Assembly: GCA_037179385.1 (NCBI GenBank)
Contig: CM074187.1
Location: forward strand, 49,386,879 to 49,450,878
Reading direction: 5' to 3'
Length of the DNA: 64,000 nucleotides
From: Holothuria scabra
Lineage: Eukaryota; Echinodermata; Holothuroidea; Aspidochirotida; Holothuriidae
The position numbers were made by a program, and so were the translations under genes. Of the stretch, positions 13,206-24,945 are shown in pieces; positions within the stretch are counted from its first letter, which is position 1, and each line of letters starts with the position of its first letter. The notes below the pieces were generated by a model, which was not told where the DNA came from, made no database searches, and saw nothing but the letters and a program-made list of their open reading frames with translations.

Positions 13206-16200
13206 ATAATAATTGTAAGTTTAACCATGCAAAATACACTACCGAATATATAGGTGCTGGTGCAATTCAAATTAGAAATTTATTTTTATTGCTTACCTTT
13301 AGCTACATCATTGCAATTTATTTTTCTTTCAGTAGGCGCTTGAAAAATTCCCTTCGTATTGCCCGAATTTTCACAGGTTTTTTTTGGTTGGGGACTGCAG
13401 CCCCAGTCCCCGCCTCCTACTCCTATGATTAGTATGAAAGAATCAGGAGACAGGAAAAAAAATCGGTGACCAGGGGGCACGTTTTTAGGCCGAAGGAAAT
13501 TGGTAGTTTATTTGTTCGTTTGTTACAGGTTAACAAAAATCGATGTAAGTCGTATTTTAATGGATAGAGGTGTTCTACATTGGATTTTCTGTTGGAATTG
13601 GTGTTTATTATTAAGGACTAGCGCCAAAAAAAAATACTTCGTGTTATGGTAATCTAAATTATGTTATGCCGCTCAATATTTCGATCAACTGTGTGTTGAA
13701 CTTAAACTTGGGAGCCTTTATTATAACTTTATCATGTCAGTGGCGGATCCAAGGAGGGTTAGGGTTTTAACCCCCCCCCCCCCTTGAATTTTTCTCCTTT
13801 TTAAAATAGCCTGTTTTTGCATTTGTTGTTAAATTTGCTTTAATAGGCTATCCCCTTTGGACTTCCAATAAGCTCTGGAGAATTATTACCCATTTTCTTA
13901 GATTCATGGTTGTTAAACCTTCCAAATACTCCAAAGAAAGAGTTTTGACTGGATTTTTTTTTAACACAACATTACATGAGTTTCAATATCAGTGAGACCT
14001 CAGCCTCAAGCTGTTGTGTACTCTTTTGTAGGCAGTAGCCTTCTATTCTGCAGGATCAACTCATATCCTTTGTGTAGGTCTACTCTGCTATCGAGCTGTT
14101 TGTAACTTGAGGGATGTAACCCTTACCAGTTATAGGCTATCATAATTATCTGTCGCAAATTTCTGCTTCTGAAATTCAAAACAGTGTTGTGAAGGCTTGT
14201 GCGGACCTCCAATCCAGGTAAAAGACCGGCTTTTGATCAGTGGCGGAGCTAGGGATTTCGGCCAGAGGGGCGAAAATGGTCTGCAGGGGCGCTTCGAAGA
14301 AGTAACTTCCCTGAGCCTCAGCACGATCGAAGCCACAGCTTTTCAGGTTTTCCACTTGATTTTCCGGTCCTTGTAGAAGACTACTTTGACATTTCTCCTC
14401 AGCAAGTTTTTCTATGGAAACATGTTTATATTTTCTATTCATGAGCCTCCGCAGAAGAAAATTCGGGGGGGGGGGGGACAAAATTCTTAAAGGGGGAAAG
14501 CTCCGGGCCACCATGAGTTTGCGCGGAGCGCAAGAAAATTTTGGCCCAAAAAGCCTCCCAAATCTGGGGGGAAATGACATTTCTAAAGCCTATTTACCGT
14601 ATATAAATAAGGAAAACACTGTGTGAACTGTTAAGAAATGTTGATGTTAATTTCTTCTTCGTCTTTTTCTTTATGTTTTTTTCGTTTTTTAGGTTTTTTT
14701 TTATTTTCCAGGGGAGGGCAAGTTCCCTCTTGCCCCTACCTGTGGATGCCCATGTTTCTATCCCTCGCTTTCACATTCTAGTAGGAAGGCGGTCATTATA
14801 TTTTATTTTATGATTGCCAGGTCTCGATTAAAGATTTTAATGTAATAATGAGCTACTTTGTGAAGATAAAGATTGAACCTGCTAGAGCCAAATACTAGCA
14901 AGCAATCTTACAGGGGGTTAAATAGTTATGGAAATTAATCACCGTTACAGTATAATACACGATGGAAGAAAGGAAATTTTTCGTAATAGTCCAAGAATGT
15001 TTTTGTGGAATCCACCCATGTGTTTTTGCGTAAAACTTTTTCCCGAATAAAAGGAAGTTAAGTAGCCAAAAGGGGGCTCCAGAAGGTTTGTTGACAACGG
15101 ATCCTTCTCTTAGACAACATACTCTCCTCTTCCACCCAACCAAAAATTAGAATTCTCTATACTATGGACAGGTTTTAGCCATATGATCATACTCAAAAAT
15201 GTCCTAAAGATAGCACAGTTTTGCATCTGAGCAACCCTAAATTAACAAAACAAATTTCACCCCTACTTTCAAACCCCTCTCCCAGGTCAGCACCTTTATG
15301 TAGTGACTAAAGTAGGATCCCCTCTGCTGTATTCAAACGCAGGGGTGCATAAAAAAGTTGCGATTTACGCAGACTTGGGAGTTTAACTGAGGTAGCATTA
15401 GGACATTATCTGTTGTGCTCTTCCCCATTACAAATCCTGGTGGCGCCACTGCCCGAGAATATGTTGCTCCCAAGAGAGAATAGACGCAAACTGGTTGTGC
15501 TACATTTACCTTTTAAGTGTGTCTATGCAACGGGAGAAGTATTTTGGGGTACAGAATCAGTGGCGCACCAAGTATAGTTTGGACCTGGTTCTGATTCTCA
15601 TTCCGTTCAGCGGGTGTGTCTTTATGGAAAGGTTTCAAAGTAAATGTTGCTTATTTATTTAAATACAGATACTCATCATTCCAAACAGTTCAAGTTCTCC
15701 ACACTAAGTAAATTTACTTCTAGTCCCTCACACAACTGTCTTTAGCCTCTCCTTGTGCAGAAACAGACCTAGTTTATTGCTTAAGGCAATATCCTGGTGA
15801 GCACACAAGACTCTAATGAGTAATCAGAACACTCTTCTTACATGCTGTGTAATATGAGCTACTCTGCATCTTTTGAATTTGTTGAAATCTGATGTCAATC
15901 ATAGAACAGTCACTAATTGAGACTTTTGCTTGCCCCCAAGTAAAAATCATGCTCAGGGTGAGGAGTATCTGTCTTTAAGGTAGCTTAAATGCAAAATAGT
16001 GTCATTCTGGGCAAAGCCTTGAACTGATAATGTGTGTACTGTAGACAATCTTAACATTTAGAAAAGCTGTTTGGGGGGGATGGATGTAAGGAAAGGAATG
16101 TCACCTAACGAAAGAGTTTGTTTCAGTTTCATGAGCTCAGATTGAAATGTCACGGCAAGACATCGTCCCCCCCCCCTCCCCCCCCCCAAGAGATAATCAG

Positions 16201-16517
16201 AACTATGAAACACGTAAGATTTTATACTGCAGGAAGTGTGGATGCGGTCGTTCACTCGTTACTTACGAGCGTGTGTGTCTTTAAAGCCTCTCCCCCATGA
16301 GTACTACGGAGCCGTACGATTTTGGTGCCCGTACAATTTCAAAGATGTCACGGTGCCGTGCGATTTTTTTCTACTGTCCAATCGTACGAGGGTTGCCCTC
16401 GTATATTGATTATAAGAGTTTGGATCGCCCAAAATTTTTAATCGTATATAAAGTATTTGAGAAAATTCTGATACTTGGTCACTTGGTCGAAAACACATCC
16501 CTACAGAAATCTATAAC
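13206..16517. other. Non-coding sequence with several decayed CAGTGGCG-type ends
   Basis: Left-terminus words occur at about 13739 (CAGTGGCGGATCC followed by a poly-C run), 14238 (CAGTGGCGGAGCTAGGG), 15435 (inverted, GGCGCCACTG) and 15563 (CAGTGGCGCACC). TTTGCGCGGAGCGCAAG near 14518 belongs to the GGAGCGCCACC family. Complete elements could not be delimited. A GC-skewed poly-G run lies at 14464-14478 and poly-C at 16166-16188. No coding similarity. Confidence 0.4.
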
Positions 16518-16521
16518 TTAA

Positions 16522-16807
16522 AGGGCCAATCCTCTCACCCCAAGCTACAAATTTGGTACGTGGGTGCCGAAATTCGCAATTGGCTTAGTTCTTTGATTGA
16601 CAGCTAATTCAAACAATGCAGAGTACCAAAGCTTATATTACACAGCATGAACTGTACTGAGAGTGTTGCAATTGAGTTTCTATATTCACCTTGAAGCAAT
16701 AAAATGAGATTGTATCTGGATGACGATAAATTTCAGACAATTGTGGAAGGGGCTTCAGTAAGAAGGTTAGGAGAATTGGTACTGTTTGGGGTGAGAGAAC
16801 TGGGCCT
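16522..16807 (+). mobile_element. TTAA MITE (Kolobok/T2-like), copy 1
   Basis: 286 bp with near-perfect ends: left AGGGCCAATCCTCTCACCCC, right the inverse of AGGCCCAGTTCTCTCACCCC, flanked on both sides by TTAA (16518-16521, 16808-16811). TTAA plus a terminal AGG matches the TTAAAGG signature of T2/Kolobok elements; piggyBac also uses TTAA but usually starts CCC. Other copies here: 30646-30942 (same orientation), 48500-48795 and 50878-52005 (reverse), 25465-25763 (decayed). Non-coding. Confidence 0.88.
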
Positions 16808-16811
16808 TTAA

Positions 16812-17099
16812 ACACCTTTTGTGATCATTTGAAAATTTAAACATTTTTTTAGAAATAGATTGGGGCGTGCCCCCGGGGCGGCGCATTCGGGAGAGACCAG
16901 GTACTAGAAGTGGCTGCCACAGGTGTATTTATTTTTCTTCCCCTTTTCTGTTCCTACTCTTCTCTTCTCTCTCATTTTCCTCTTTCCCTCCTCGTTCTTT
17001 TTCCTTTTTCCTCCGTCCTCTTTCCGATTTTCCCTCTCGATTTTTCAGGGACAGGCTGCCCCTACCCCACTGGCTATGCCACTGGATAACAAAATCTGG
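16812..17099. other. Short non-coding stretch with a CT-rich block
   Basis: A pyrimidine-rich run (about 16930-17040) makes open frames by composition only. CACTGGCTATGCCACTGGATAA near 17070-17091 looks like a decayed right end of a CAGTGGCG-type element. Confidence 0.4.
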
Positions 17100-17744
17100 T
17101 ACGTCAATATCTTAATATCTCACAGTGAAGATAATATTTCAATATTTTTCGCTAAAATATTGAGATGAAGAGATGTCGGATGTCAATATCTTAATATCTT
17201 GTAGTGAAGATACTAAGATATTCAGATCCTGTATGTCAATATCCTAATATCTCTCAGTGAAGATATTAAGATAGTGAGATCCTGTAATGTAATATTTCAA
17301 TATTTTACACTCCAAAAATTGAGATGAAACCATCTTGGATAAAAATTTATCTTAATATCTTTCAGTGAAGATATTAAGATATTGAGATCCTGTATGTCAA
17401 TATCTTAGTATCTCTCAGTAAAGATATTAAGATATTGAGATACGGATTGTCAATTTCTTAATATCTTTCAGTGAAGATATAAAGATATTGGGATCCTGTA
17501 ATGTAATATTTGAATATTTTACACTAAAATATTGAGATGAAAAGATCTCGGATGTCGATATCTTAATATCATTCAGTGAAGATAATAAAATATTGAGATC
17601 CTGTAAAGTAATTTTTCAATATTTTACGCTAAAATATTGAGATGAAAAGATCTAGGATGTCAATACCTAAATATTTTACTGACTAAAAAGTCGAGAAAGT
17701 GACATAATATTTCAACATCTGCATGACACCTTAAAAGCTCCGTA
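17100..17744 (-). repeat. Right palindromic arm of the 11-kb unit
   Basis: Reverse complement of 6599-7080, with one or two more internal repeat units. Each ~80-120 bp unit carries GAAGATATTAAGATATTGAG, AATGTAATATTTCAATATTT and GATGTCAATATCTTAATATC. Ends TTAAAAGCTCCGTA, then CATAAT. Same hairpin-forming potential as the left arm. Confidence 0.85.
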
Positions 17745-17750
17745 CATAAT

Positions 17751-20700
17751 ATCAGAGCTGCACACATAATATCTTTGGCTGCATAGGCGTATAGCGCCAT
17801 CAATTGATCTTCTCTCCCCAAGTCGACGTTGCAGGTGGACAGTCTACCTTGCAGGCACAATCAAAGTCTACATGGTCTTGGGCAGTTTAGTGGCAGTTGC
17901 CTATTCCAGCTGATGTACACCAATGCGATTTACAGGTGCAAAGGTTCAACCGGTTGACCAGTCGACGAAATCAGAGGCACATCACATTGAAGCCTCTGCA
18001 AGTGGAGGGGGGTAACCAGTTGCCTTTACCCTGGAGGGCTACTGTGGCTTTACTCCCCCCCCCCCTCCCGTGAAAATAATGGGGCGGAACTTATGTTTAG
18101 TCCCCCAACACTGAGGTGAGAAAATCTGAAAACCTATCTGCAGATCATGGTTAAAGTTTGCTCAATTCCCATCCATTTTCATTCGGTCAACTACTGCAGA
18201 GCGATTTCCAACTTTTCTTCCATAAAATTTTGATTATCTCCAGTACAAATTCTAAATTTTTAGATATTTTTAAAAGAAGAAACTTCGTGCGAATGTCACC
18301 GATTCAATCCCTGATGAAGCAATGCCCACATTTAAAAAAATCAGTTTTTGGAAATTTTCACTTGTCCTGGAAATAAAAATTTCGGAACTTTGCCCTGTGT
18401 GACAAAAGATCATCAAGTGAACCGGTCAAAAAAGTTTTTTTTTTTCTTAAACTTTCTGTCATATAAAATTCACAATATTCTCCAATATAATCTCTTGGTT
18501 TTAAATATTTGTCTAAAAAAGCAACAAAGTTTCACAAACTTTTTTTAATGCCGTTGAAAAACGCTCAAGGTTAAGATAAAATTACTGCATTGGGTAACAA
18601 CAACAATGTTCAGTCGCTTTGCAATCTCTGATTGGACACGTGCCTCCTGGAAAACCTTTTGCACTACATGTGCCTCCAACTGAAATTTGGGGTTTTCAAA
18701 AAACAGATGTCTTCTGTAGTCAGACTGTTGTTACAAAATTTTATAGGAATTAATTCTTTCTTAGACAAGAAAGGGCAGCAATTTCCAATTTCTTCAAATG
18801 AGAGAAAAAAAAACCCAAAACACGTGGAAATTGCTATTTTCTCCCGTCTGCTACAATCACTTTTGATAAAAGTTGCAAAAAATTCTAGGATCTTTTCAAT
18901 TGCCAGATTACACGGGCAGAGAGAAAGATAAACAGGAGTATAAAGTGCCTAAAATTTATCCCGGCAAATGCACGTTTTTAATCATTTTGCAATTTGCCAT
19001 TTTTTATCGTAGTGAATATTTTGTTTGCAAACGAACGCTCAAAATAACGACGGTTTAGATTATACCACGGAGTTCTTCCAGCTCCCTGATTATATTCAAC
19101 GGTCTGGAAAGTGCCATTCACGACTGTCTGAAGAGTTGCTATTTTCCAAACTTTTCTGTACGCTTTTCACCGATGCTGTTACCCGGCTTAGATAGTGGAC
19201 CTATCGCGCTAGAAATCTAACAACCCCCAAAATATGCAGCCCCCCCCCCCTAAAGAAAATTCTGATCACGCCACTACACAAGAGTTTAAAAGAACAGGTC
19301 AAATGCCCTAAACCAAGTATTATGTAAATATAACCCTATATTTTAAACCCTAACCATCATGTCGAAACAAATTTCCCTATCCTAGGAAAAAAGTACGCCT
19401 CCCAGATACTTACTACGGGACATTTCATTTACAAAAGTTTAAACGTGGATTAAAAAACAATAGAAAGGCAGCCTGAAACATATTCAGATTGTGACACACT
19501 TTTGTGAAATTTCCCTTAGTTTCGAAACAAACTTGATTTTAAGTAAATAAAGAAAAGACCTTACGTTAGCTCAAATTTTATTTTTGTTGACTTCTATGTA
19601 ACCTTTGTCCCTACGTGATAATCGATAACAAAAAAAAACCCAGGAAACAAATATTTAACTTTCATTTTTGTCGAATCGGCTTGAATCGGTTGCGAGACTG
19701 AGTCCAGTGACAGTCGTTAAGTTCCAGACCATCTCCTATTCCTAGTCCTCTCATTCCGGTCACTTCCGAGTCCGGGTTCTAAGCCGCTGTAGCAGTCCTG
19801 GCTACATTCAATACACCCACTATCCATGTCCTTATCATCATCGCCATTAACCCATTTAGATATTCAGACTTATACCACTCTCAATAAGAGTGACGCCGGC
19901 TCTTCATCCCCCCCCCCCCTTCCGTTTCAATTTTTGAAAACATTGAATGGACCATTAACGCATTTAAAACCTACTTATCATTTGCACGCATGGTTGGGTG
20001 ATTCGTGTTTCAGTTCATTTTTCATATTCTTTACAAAAGTAACAAAAAAGAACAAACGTGGACGCATATGCGTACGAGACGGGGTTGCAGGGGGTGGGGG
20101 CACTCGCCCTCCAATTCGGGCAAAAGCAGTTGGTCCATTCGGGCAAGACATTGGCAAAACATAAACGGTGACATTATTCGAGCAAAAAATGCTCTTGCCC
20201 CCTCTTAGAAGATATTAGATTACCCCCGTACGCCTATGCATGGAAGCAAACTTATATGCGAGACCAGAGAACCAAACAGACCTATTATCAAAGCTATAAT
20301 GATCAACTTGGAAAATAAATACTAACATCTTATAATAATAGAGCAAGCTTATAACAAACTCATCTGAATGACTTAGTGATGGATCTGTATTTGATAATTT
20401 TGTAAGTTAAAAAGAAATTCTTTACAAAAGAATTCCGTGAACACCGCCCTCAACAATAAGTCTTATCTGTAAAATATCATTCCACACACGCTTGATGAAC
20501 GCAAAAGGTTTCCGATCTTTGCTCGCAGTTATTACAGCTTAAGCTCTATTCTGAATGTTCCTTATTAGGAGCATAATGCACGAATGCATTCTGACAACTT
20601 TTTCTCCGAAAACTGCCAAGGGAAGAAACTTCTCCAGACTTTCATAAGTAGGCGATTGTGTGCTGCATTTTATAATGCGGTCACCTTTTGTCGCTCGGTT

Positions 20701-21086
20701 GTGTACATGCTTTAAAGTAGGTCCTGTATTACTCATCACATAAACTTGTTAAAATATTAAATATTATTGTGTTACCATGAGTCGGTCAATTAAAAACTCT
20801 TATATATCGTGTATGCGCCATACGTTATGTATGCAGTGACCGACTCAAGGTACAGCCCTTTACACAAGGAACTGATGTCTTCCACCCCTTGGGTACACCT
20901 ACATTGAATAAACAATGTGCAGTGTGTTAAATCCAGTCTACCATCTTGTTGTAGATGAACTACTCTATGTATATGCAGCTACTAATTTGTTTTATCGTTT
21001 CAAAAGCTACAGTTGTTTTAAATTGATCGCTGTGATGCTCTCCGTTTCGTGCAGCCATCATTCATGTTCCAGATAAAAGTTTCCTA
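17751..21086. other. Unrecognised non-coding sequence
   Basis: No coding similarity. Minor structure: poly-C near 18056 and 19240; GATCACGCCACTAC near 19265 (decayed CAGTGGCG-type right end); a segment 20050-20230 with repeated GGGCAAAAGC/GGGCAAGAC words and GTACGCCTATGCATGG that looks like an old MITE; and inverted words CCATGAGTCGGTCA (about 20777) and TGACCGACTCAAGG (about 20837), a possible ~75-bp stem-loop. A ~1-kb stretch from 18160 resembles the 3600-4960 debris in composition. Confidence 0.4.
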
Positions 21087-21090
21087 TTAA

Positions 21091-21654
21091 AGGCATGTTC
21101 TGGTGGCTTTTGGTTTCTTTCTGGTTAGAAAAAAATATATTCCACACCATTTCCTTCAAACCCTATCACAATACCATTTTCCTAATTCAAGATATCTCAC
21201 TCCAAAGACTGGTTATTTCTGTAAAAAAAAATACCTCTGCTTTTCAACAAAGCCACAGAAATTTATGTAATGTGGGCACATTGCTTCAAATTCCTTTTAT
21301 TTTTCTTTATAATTGAACATCCTCTTTAACCCTGAAACTTGATACTGATGGAATGTTTAAATAACTTTTCCTGTTTATCTAGTGTTACCCTTCACCATAC
21401 GAAGAACAATGTTGCTTAATATTGTCTGCAGCGGTATCATAATTAAAAGTAAATTGAATGCAATGTCAAATTAATGTGCAACGATGACATCACATATTTC
21501 CCATGATGCATCAAATCCCAAGAAAAATTTGCAGTTTTTTTAAAATTTTTATCTTCCAATACTACAAGCTATTGAAATGCAGTTTTCACCTTCTGAAAGC
21601 GAAAATTTTTCTGCTTATTTTGAAGTTAACCAATTTTGTCTCCAGAACATGCCT
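21091..21654 (+). mobile_element. TTAA element (Kolobok/T2-like), 564 bp
   Basis: Perfect 13-bp terminal repeats, AGGCATGTTCTGG at the left and its inverse at the right, each flanked by TTAA (21087-21090 and 21655-21658). Same TTAAAGG boundary as the 286-bp MITE family, but a different interior and subterminal sequence, so a second family. A 73-codon frame inside has no domain. Non-autonomous. Confidence 0.88.
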
Positions 21655-21828
21655 TTAATATCCCTATATTTTGTAACCTCTACCCAGATTTGAGAGGGCG
21701 CCATGTTACAGTAAAATAGGCCTATCACAAACTTTCAATATAAACGGTACTCTATTTAGCAACATGCATACCCATAAAATTGTACCCACATCTCAAAACT
21801 CTGCCAAAGATAGCAAAAAAGATAGCAA

Positions 21829-22969
21829 GAACAGGTCCTGGGCATGACGTTAAACTGCATCCAGGGTGTAGCTTCTGTTCTATTCAGCCAGTGTAGAGCA
21901 GGACCACACATGTTTGCCCTTTAGAGGGCGTATTTGTCCACTTGGGACGTTAAGCTCTTTAAGGGAGCAGAACTCCTTCGGGAGTAAATGTTTGGTTTTC
22001 GCCCCTTGGCTCTTCGCCAGAGAGTCGTGGGGACTTTTAGAAAAAAAAGATAGCAAGAACAGGTGTCCCGGGCATGACGTTAAACTGCATCCAGGCTGTG
22101 GCTTCTGTTCTGTTCAACCAGTCTAGAGCAGGAACACTCAGTGTTTGCCCTTTGAAGGGCGTACTTGTCCACTTGGGACGTTAAGCTCCTTAAGGGAGCA
22201 GAACTCCTCCGGGAGTAATCGTTTGGTTTTCGCCCCTTGGCTCTTCGCCAGAGAGTCGAGAGGACTTTTAGAAAAAAAAGATAGCAAGATTGATACTTAC
22301 CTGGCGCAGGAGTGTCAGTGATCAAGGAGGCGGAGCTCCCAGGTTGTGGCTTCTGTTCTATTCAGCCAGTCTAGAGCAGGACCACTCAGTGTTTGTCCTT
22401 TGGAGGGCGTACTTGTCCATTTGGGACGTTAAGCTCCTCAAGGGAGCAGAATTCCTCCGGGAGTAATCGTTTGGTTTTCGCCCCTTGGCTCTTCGCCAGG
22501 GAGTCTTGGGGACTTTTAGAAAAAAAGATAGCAAGATAGCTTCTTCGAGAAGCAGTATCAAGTTTGCTTTCGCCGAACTGCCCTTTGCCAGAGGGTCGGG
22601 AGGACTTTGGAAAAAGATTGCAATATCCTCCGGGAGTAAATGTTTGGTTTTCGCCCCTTGGCTCTTCGCCAGAGAGTCGAGGGGACTTTTAGAAAAAAAG
22701 ATAGCAATATCGGATGAGCACAGCCACCCCGAAGATTTTACGAATTGGTCGACAGCCTTTCTCGGACTATCAGGGTGTGGCTTCTGTTCTGTTCAGCCAG
22801 TCTAGAGCAGGACCACCCATGTTTGCCCTTTAGAAGGCGTACTTGTCCATTTGGGACGTTTAGCTCCTTAACGGAGCAGAACTCCTCCGGGAGTAATCTT
22901 TTGGTTTTCGACCCTTGGCTCTCCGCCAGAGAGTCGAGGGGACTTTTAGAAAAAAGAAAAGATAGCAAT
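21829..22969 (+). repeat. Tandem array of structured RNA-like units with variable heads
   Basis: Six or more head-to-tail units, full ones ~230-260 bp. Every full unit has a common body starting near GTGGCTTCTGTTC and ending GGGGACTTTTAGAAAAAAA plus GATAGCAA. The body folds as a row of short helices: CTGTTCT/AGAGCAG, GCCCT/AGGGC, GTCC/GGAC, GCTCC/GGAGC, ACTCC/GGGAGT and CCCCTTGGCTCT/AGAGTCGTGGGG. Units start at about 21829, 22057, 22289, 22535 (short), 22626 (headless) and 22709. The sequence before the body differs between units; in the third it is a U1 snRNA 5' end. A-rich junctions suggest retroposition of an RNA, as for snRNA-headed SINEs. A diverged copy lies at 47800-47945. Frames across it on both strands follow from repetition and are unlikely to be genes. 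I do not know the RNA. Confidence 0.85.
22293..22343 (+). pseudogene. U1 snRNA 5'-end fragment used as unit head
   Basis: ATACTTACCTGG at 22293 is identical to the first 12 nt of U1 snRNA, which pairs with 5' splice sites. It is followed in register by a stem-loop I equivalent: GGAG at 22309, TGATCA at 22318, AGGCGGAGCTCCCAGG ending 22342, as in U1 (which has TGATCACGAAGG and then TCCCAGGG). After ~50 nt the match stops and the common array body begins; the U1A-binding loop, Sm site and 3' stem of U1 are absent. So this is a truncated chimera, not a working U1 gene. Confidence 0.8.
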
Positions 22970-23184
22970 ATCGGTTTAGTTTAGGACTCCGAAGAGAGCA
23001 GAAGTGTCGCGGTTCCGTCTCTCCGGGTTTTCGTTTGGTTTTCGTTGGGTGTAAATAGTGTATATATTGTACATAATACAAATGCAGCAAGTGGAACCAG
23101 GCCCCTCGTGTTCCTCTGGGGTTGAGGCCCTTAGCGGCAGTTGTTTTTGGTGATGGTGGTGGTGACGGTGGTTTGGTCTGGTGT
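22970..23184 (+). repeat. Degenerate end of the structured array and spacer
   Basis: After the last clear unit another GATAGCAATATC junction introduces a new head (GGTTTAGTTTAGGACTCCG) and then only a weak echo of the body (two TTTGGTTTTCG-like words near 23030-23045). From about 23060 the sequence is unrecognised, with a GGTGATGGTGGTGGTGACGG simple stretch near 23150. Confidence 0.5.
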
Positions 23185-23290
23185 TCTTGACGTTTCCGGC
23201 CATCTGAGACGTTTGTAACATCAAAAGTTTTTTTGTGCGATCCTCGCCAACTGAAAGTGGCGCTCCATTCAGAAAGTCTTGTTCTCACTC
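23185..23290 (-). repeat. GGAGCGCCACC repeat family, single copy
   Basis: Minus-strand copy of the dispersed family whose core is GGAGCGCCACTTTCAGTTGG followed by AAAACTTTTGATGTTACAAA and CTCAGATGGCCGGAAA. Other copies: 29722-29870 (+), 35780-35905 (-), and the tandem block 38155-40655 (+). Confidence 0.6.
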
Positions 23291-23397
23291 AGCCCCTTAG
23301 ATTTTTCAGTGCCGCCGCACCTGGAAGAGCCAATTCAACCCAAGAATGGAGTTATTAGAGTAATAATTACCCATACCACCCCCTGTTTACGCCTGCT

Positions 23398-23650
23398 AGG
23401 TAGAGATTCTACCTAATTGCTTAACGCCAATGGACCCGTCACATTTTCCCCTTACAGGAGGTCGGGAGTTCGACTCCTGGCCGGATCATACCAAAGACTT
23501 TAAAACGGAACCCACTTAAATTGTGCTTGGTGCTCAGCATAATGGAGTAGGGAAAACAAGCTAGTGAGTCGCAACTGGACAAAAGGCCGTGGCCAGCTCG
23601 ACTTAAGCCAATGGGACATGGACCGTAAAACTCCATTTAACCTTACCTGA
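23398..23650 (+). mobile_element. tRNA-derived SINE, second copy
   Basis: A sound B-box/T-arm (GGGAGTTCGACTCCTGGCC, about 23464-23482) is followed by the family body: GGTGCTCAGCATAATGGAGT, GTGAGTCGCAAC, AAAGGCCGTGGCCAGCTCGA, CTTAAGCCAATGGGAC and GTAAAACTCCATTTAACC. Same family as 2737-2985. The 5' boundary is uncertain because the A-box part is weak. Confidence 0.75.
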
Positions 23651-24637
23651 CCTTCCAAGCGGTTTACCGTACTCTCGTCACGTAAACAAATTTTGCTCCG
23701 ATGACTCACTGAAATTTATCGGTTTATATGCATATTTGTTTATACCATTGTTAGATTTAATAAAAATGTATATGAATGACGTTATACGACTAACTCACCT
23801 TTTTCAAAATGTGTGTCTTACACACAAATACCTTAACACAGGCAAAAGTGATAAATCTGTGAAATGATTGACTGAATTCAACTCCAAAACAAATCTGTAA
23901 CAAACGAAATGGTAATCAAAGAGGCTCTATAGGAACAACGGGCCTTGTCAGTTAATATTAAGTCAACGAAGGATACGTGGGTCACGCTTCCACTGAGTTC
24001 AAATTGACTCAAAACTTATGTTACCAAAGGAAACTTGGAACACGCTCCCTCTATTTAATATAATAGTATTAGAGATTTGTACTGAGAAATGATTTCTGAT
24101 TATTTAAAGAAGTAAAACAGAGTGAATTTAACAACTGGCAAGAAACTGATAATTGGTTATCTTGTTTTTAATAGTGCCAGGCTTCACCTCATCACCTCTT
24201 TACCTCATCTCTTCACACTAAATATCAACCCATTTCTTAAATGTCTTGTTAGGAAGTTAGCTCCGCCTATTTTCGTCTCCTTTAAAACACCTTTCCAAAA
24301 TCGCCGCTCTCCATTCCGCTTGGTGTCTCCAACATTGACAGCTTTCATCCTTCTTCGGTTTGAAATTACTTGCTTGACGTCTAACGAATCTTGTAAGTTC
24401 CTTTCTTCTTTATTTGAAAAAAAAAAAAGGTTTTAGTCACATTTTCGTTGCACTTAACAGACCTAAGTTTGTTTTCTCAAAATTATTTTGAAACAACGGT
24501 CAAATCTCACAAGTTTCTTCTAAGTTATTTTTGATACTGAAGTATCTTTCATGGTATTTTCATGAATTCGAAAAAATATTCTCACATAATTCTAAAGAGT
24601 CATTCAGGAAATAGGACAGAATACTATAGTCTACAGA
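23651..24637. other. Unrecognised non-coding sequence
   Basis: No coding similarity, TIR or tandem structure found. A poly-A/T-rich patch lies near 24415-24440. Confidence 0.45.
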
Positions 24638-24945
24638 CAGTGGCGGTACCAGAATGAGAATGTCCAAATTGCGGGGATAAATTAAAGGGCAAAAGATAAT
24701 GTTTGGGGCAAAAATTTTTAGGCTCAGCTCGAAGCCGAGCCCAAAGCACCCGTTCCTGGGGGTGGGGGTCCAGTGAGAGGAGCCGCCCGAAGCTTTGAGG
24801 TTTTAGCCAATCTCTGGATGAAAAATTAAGTCTCCGGAGAGGTATGTAACATTTTTTCGGTTAATCCAACTCCTAACTGTCCTAACTTGGGAGGCAAGGA
24901 CAATATCTGGGGCAAATGCCCTCTCTCCCCCCCCCCCCCCGTCTC
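24638..24945 (+). mobile_element. hAT-like MITE family B, copy 1
   Basis: Begins CAGTGGCGGTACCAG and contains a diagnostic stretch TTTTTTCGGTTAATCCAACT, CTGTCCTAACTTGGGAGG and GGACAATATCTGGGGCAAAT, ending in poly-C. The same order of words recurs at 46055-46340 and in part at 26496-26640. No clear target duplication. Non-coding. Confidence 0.6.

Noticed and set aside
22535..22565. U4 or U2 snRNA fragment as head of the fourth unit
   Set aside because: GCAGTATC recalls U4 and ATCAAG recalls U2, but the matches are 6-8 bases and the rest does not align; left as an unidentified head.
22080..23288. Arg/Ser-rich minus-strand frames repeated across the array
   Set aside because: Repeated only because the DNA unit repeats; they cross unit junctions, change frame between units and follow no conserved codon pattern, whereas the RNA stems do show paired changes.
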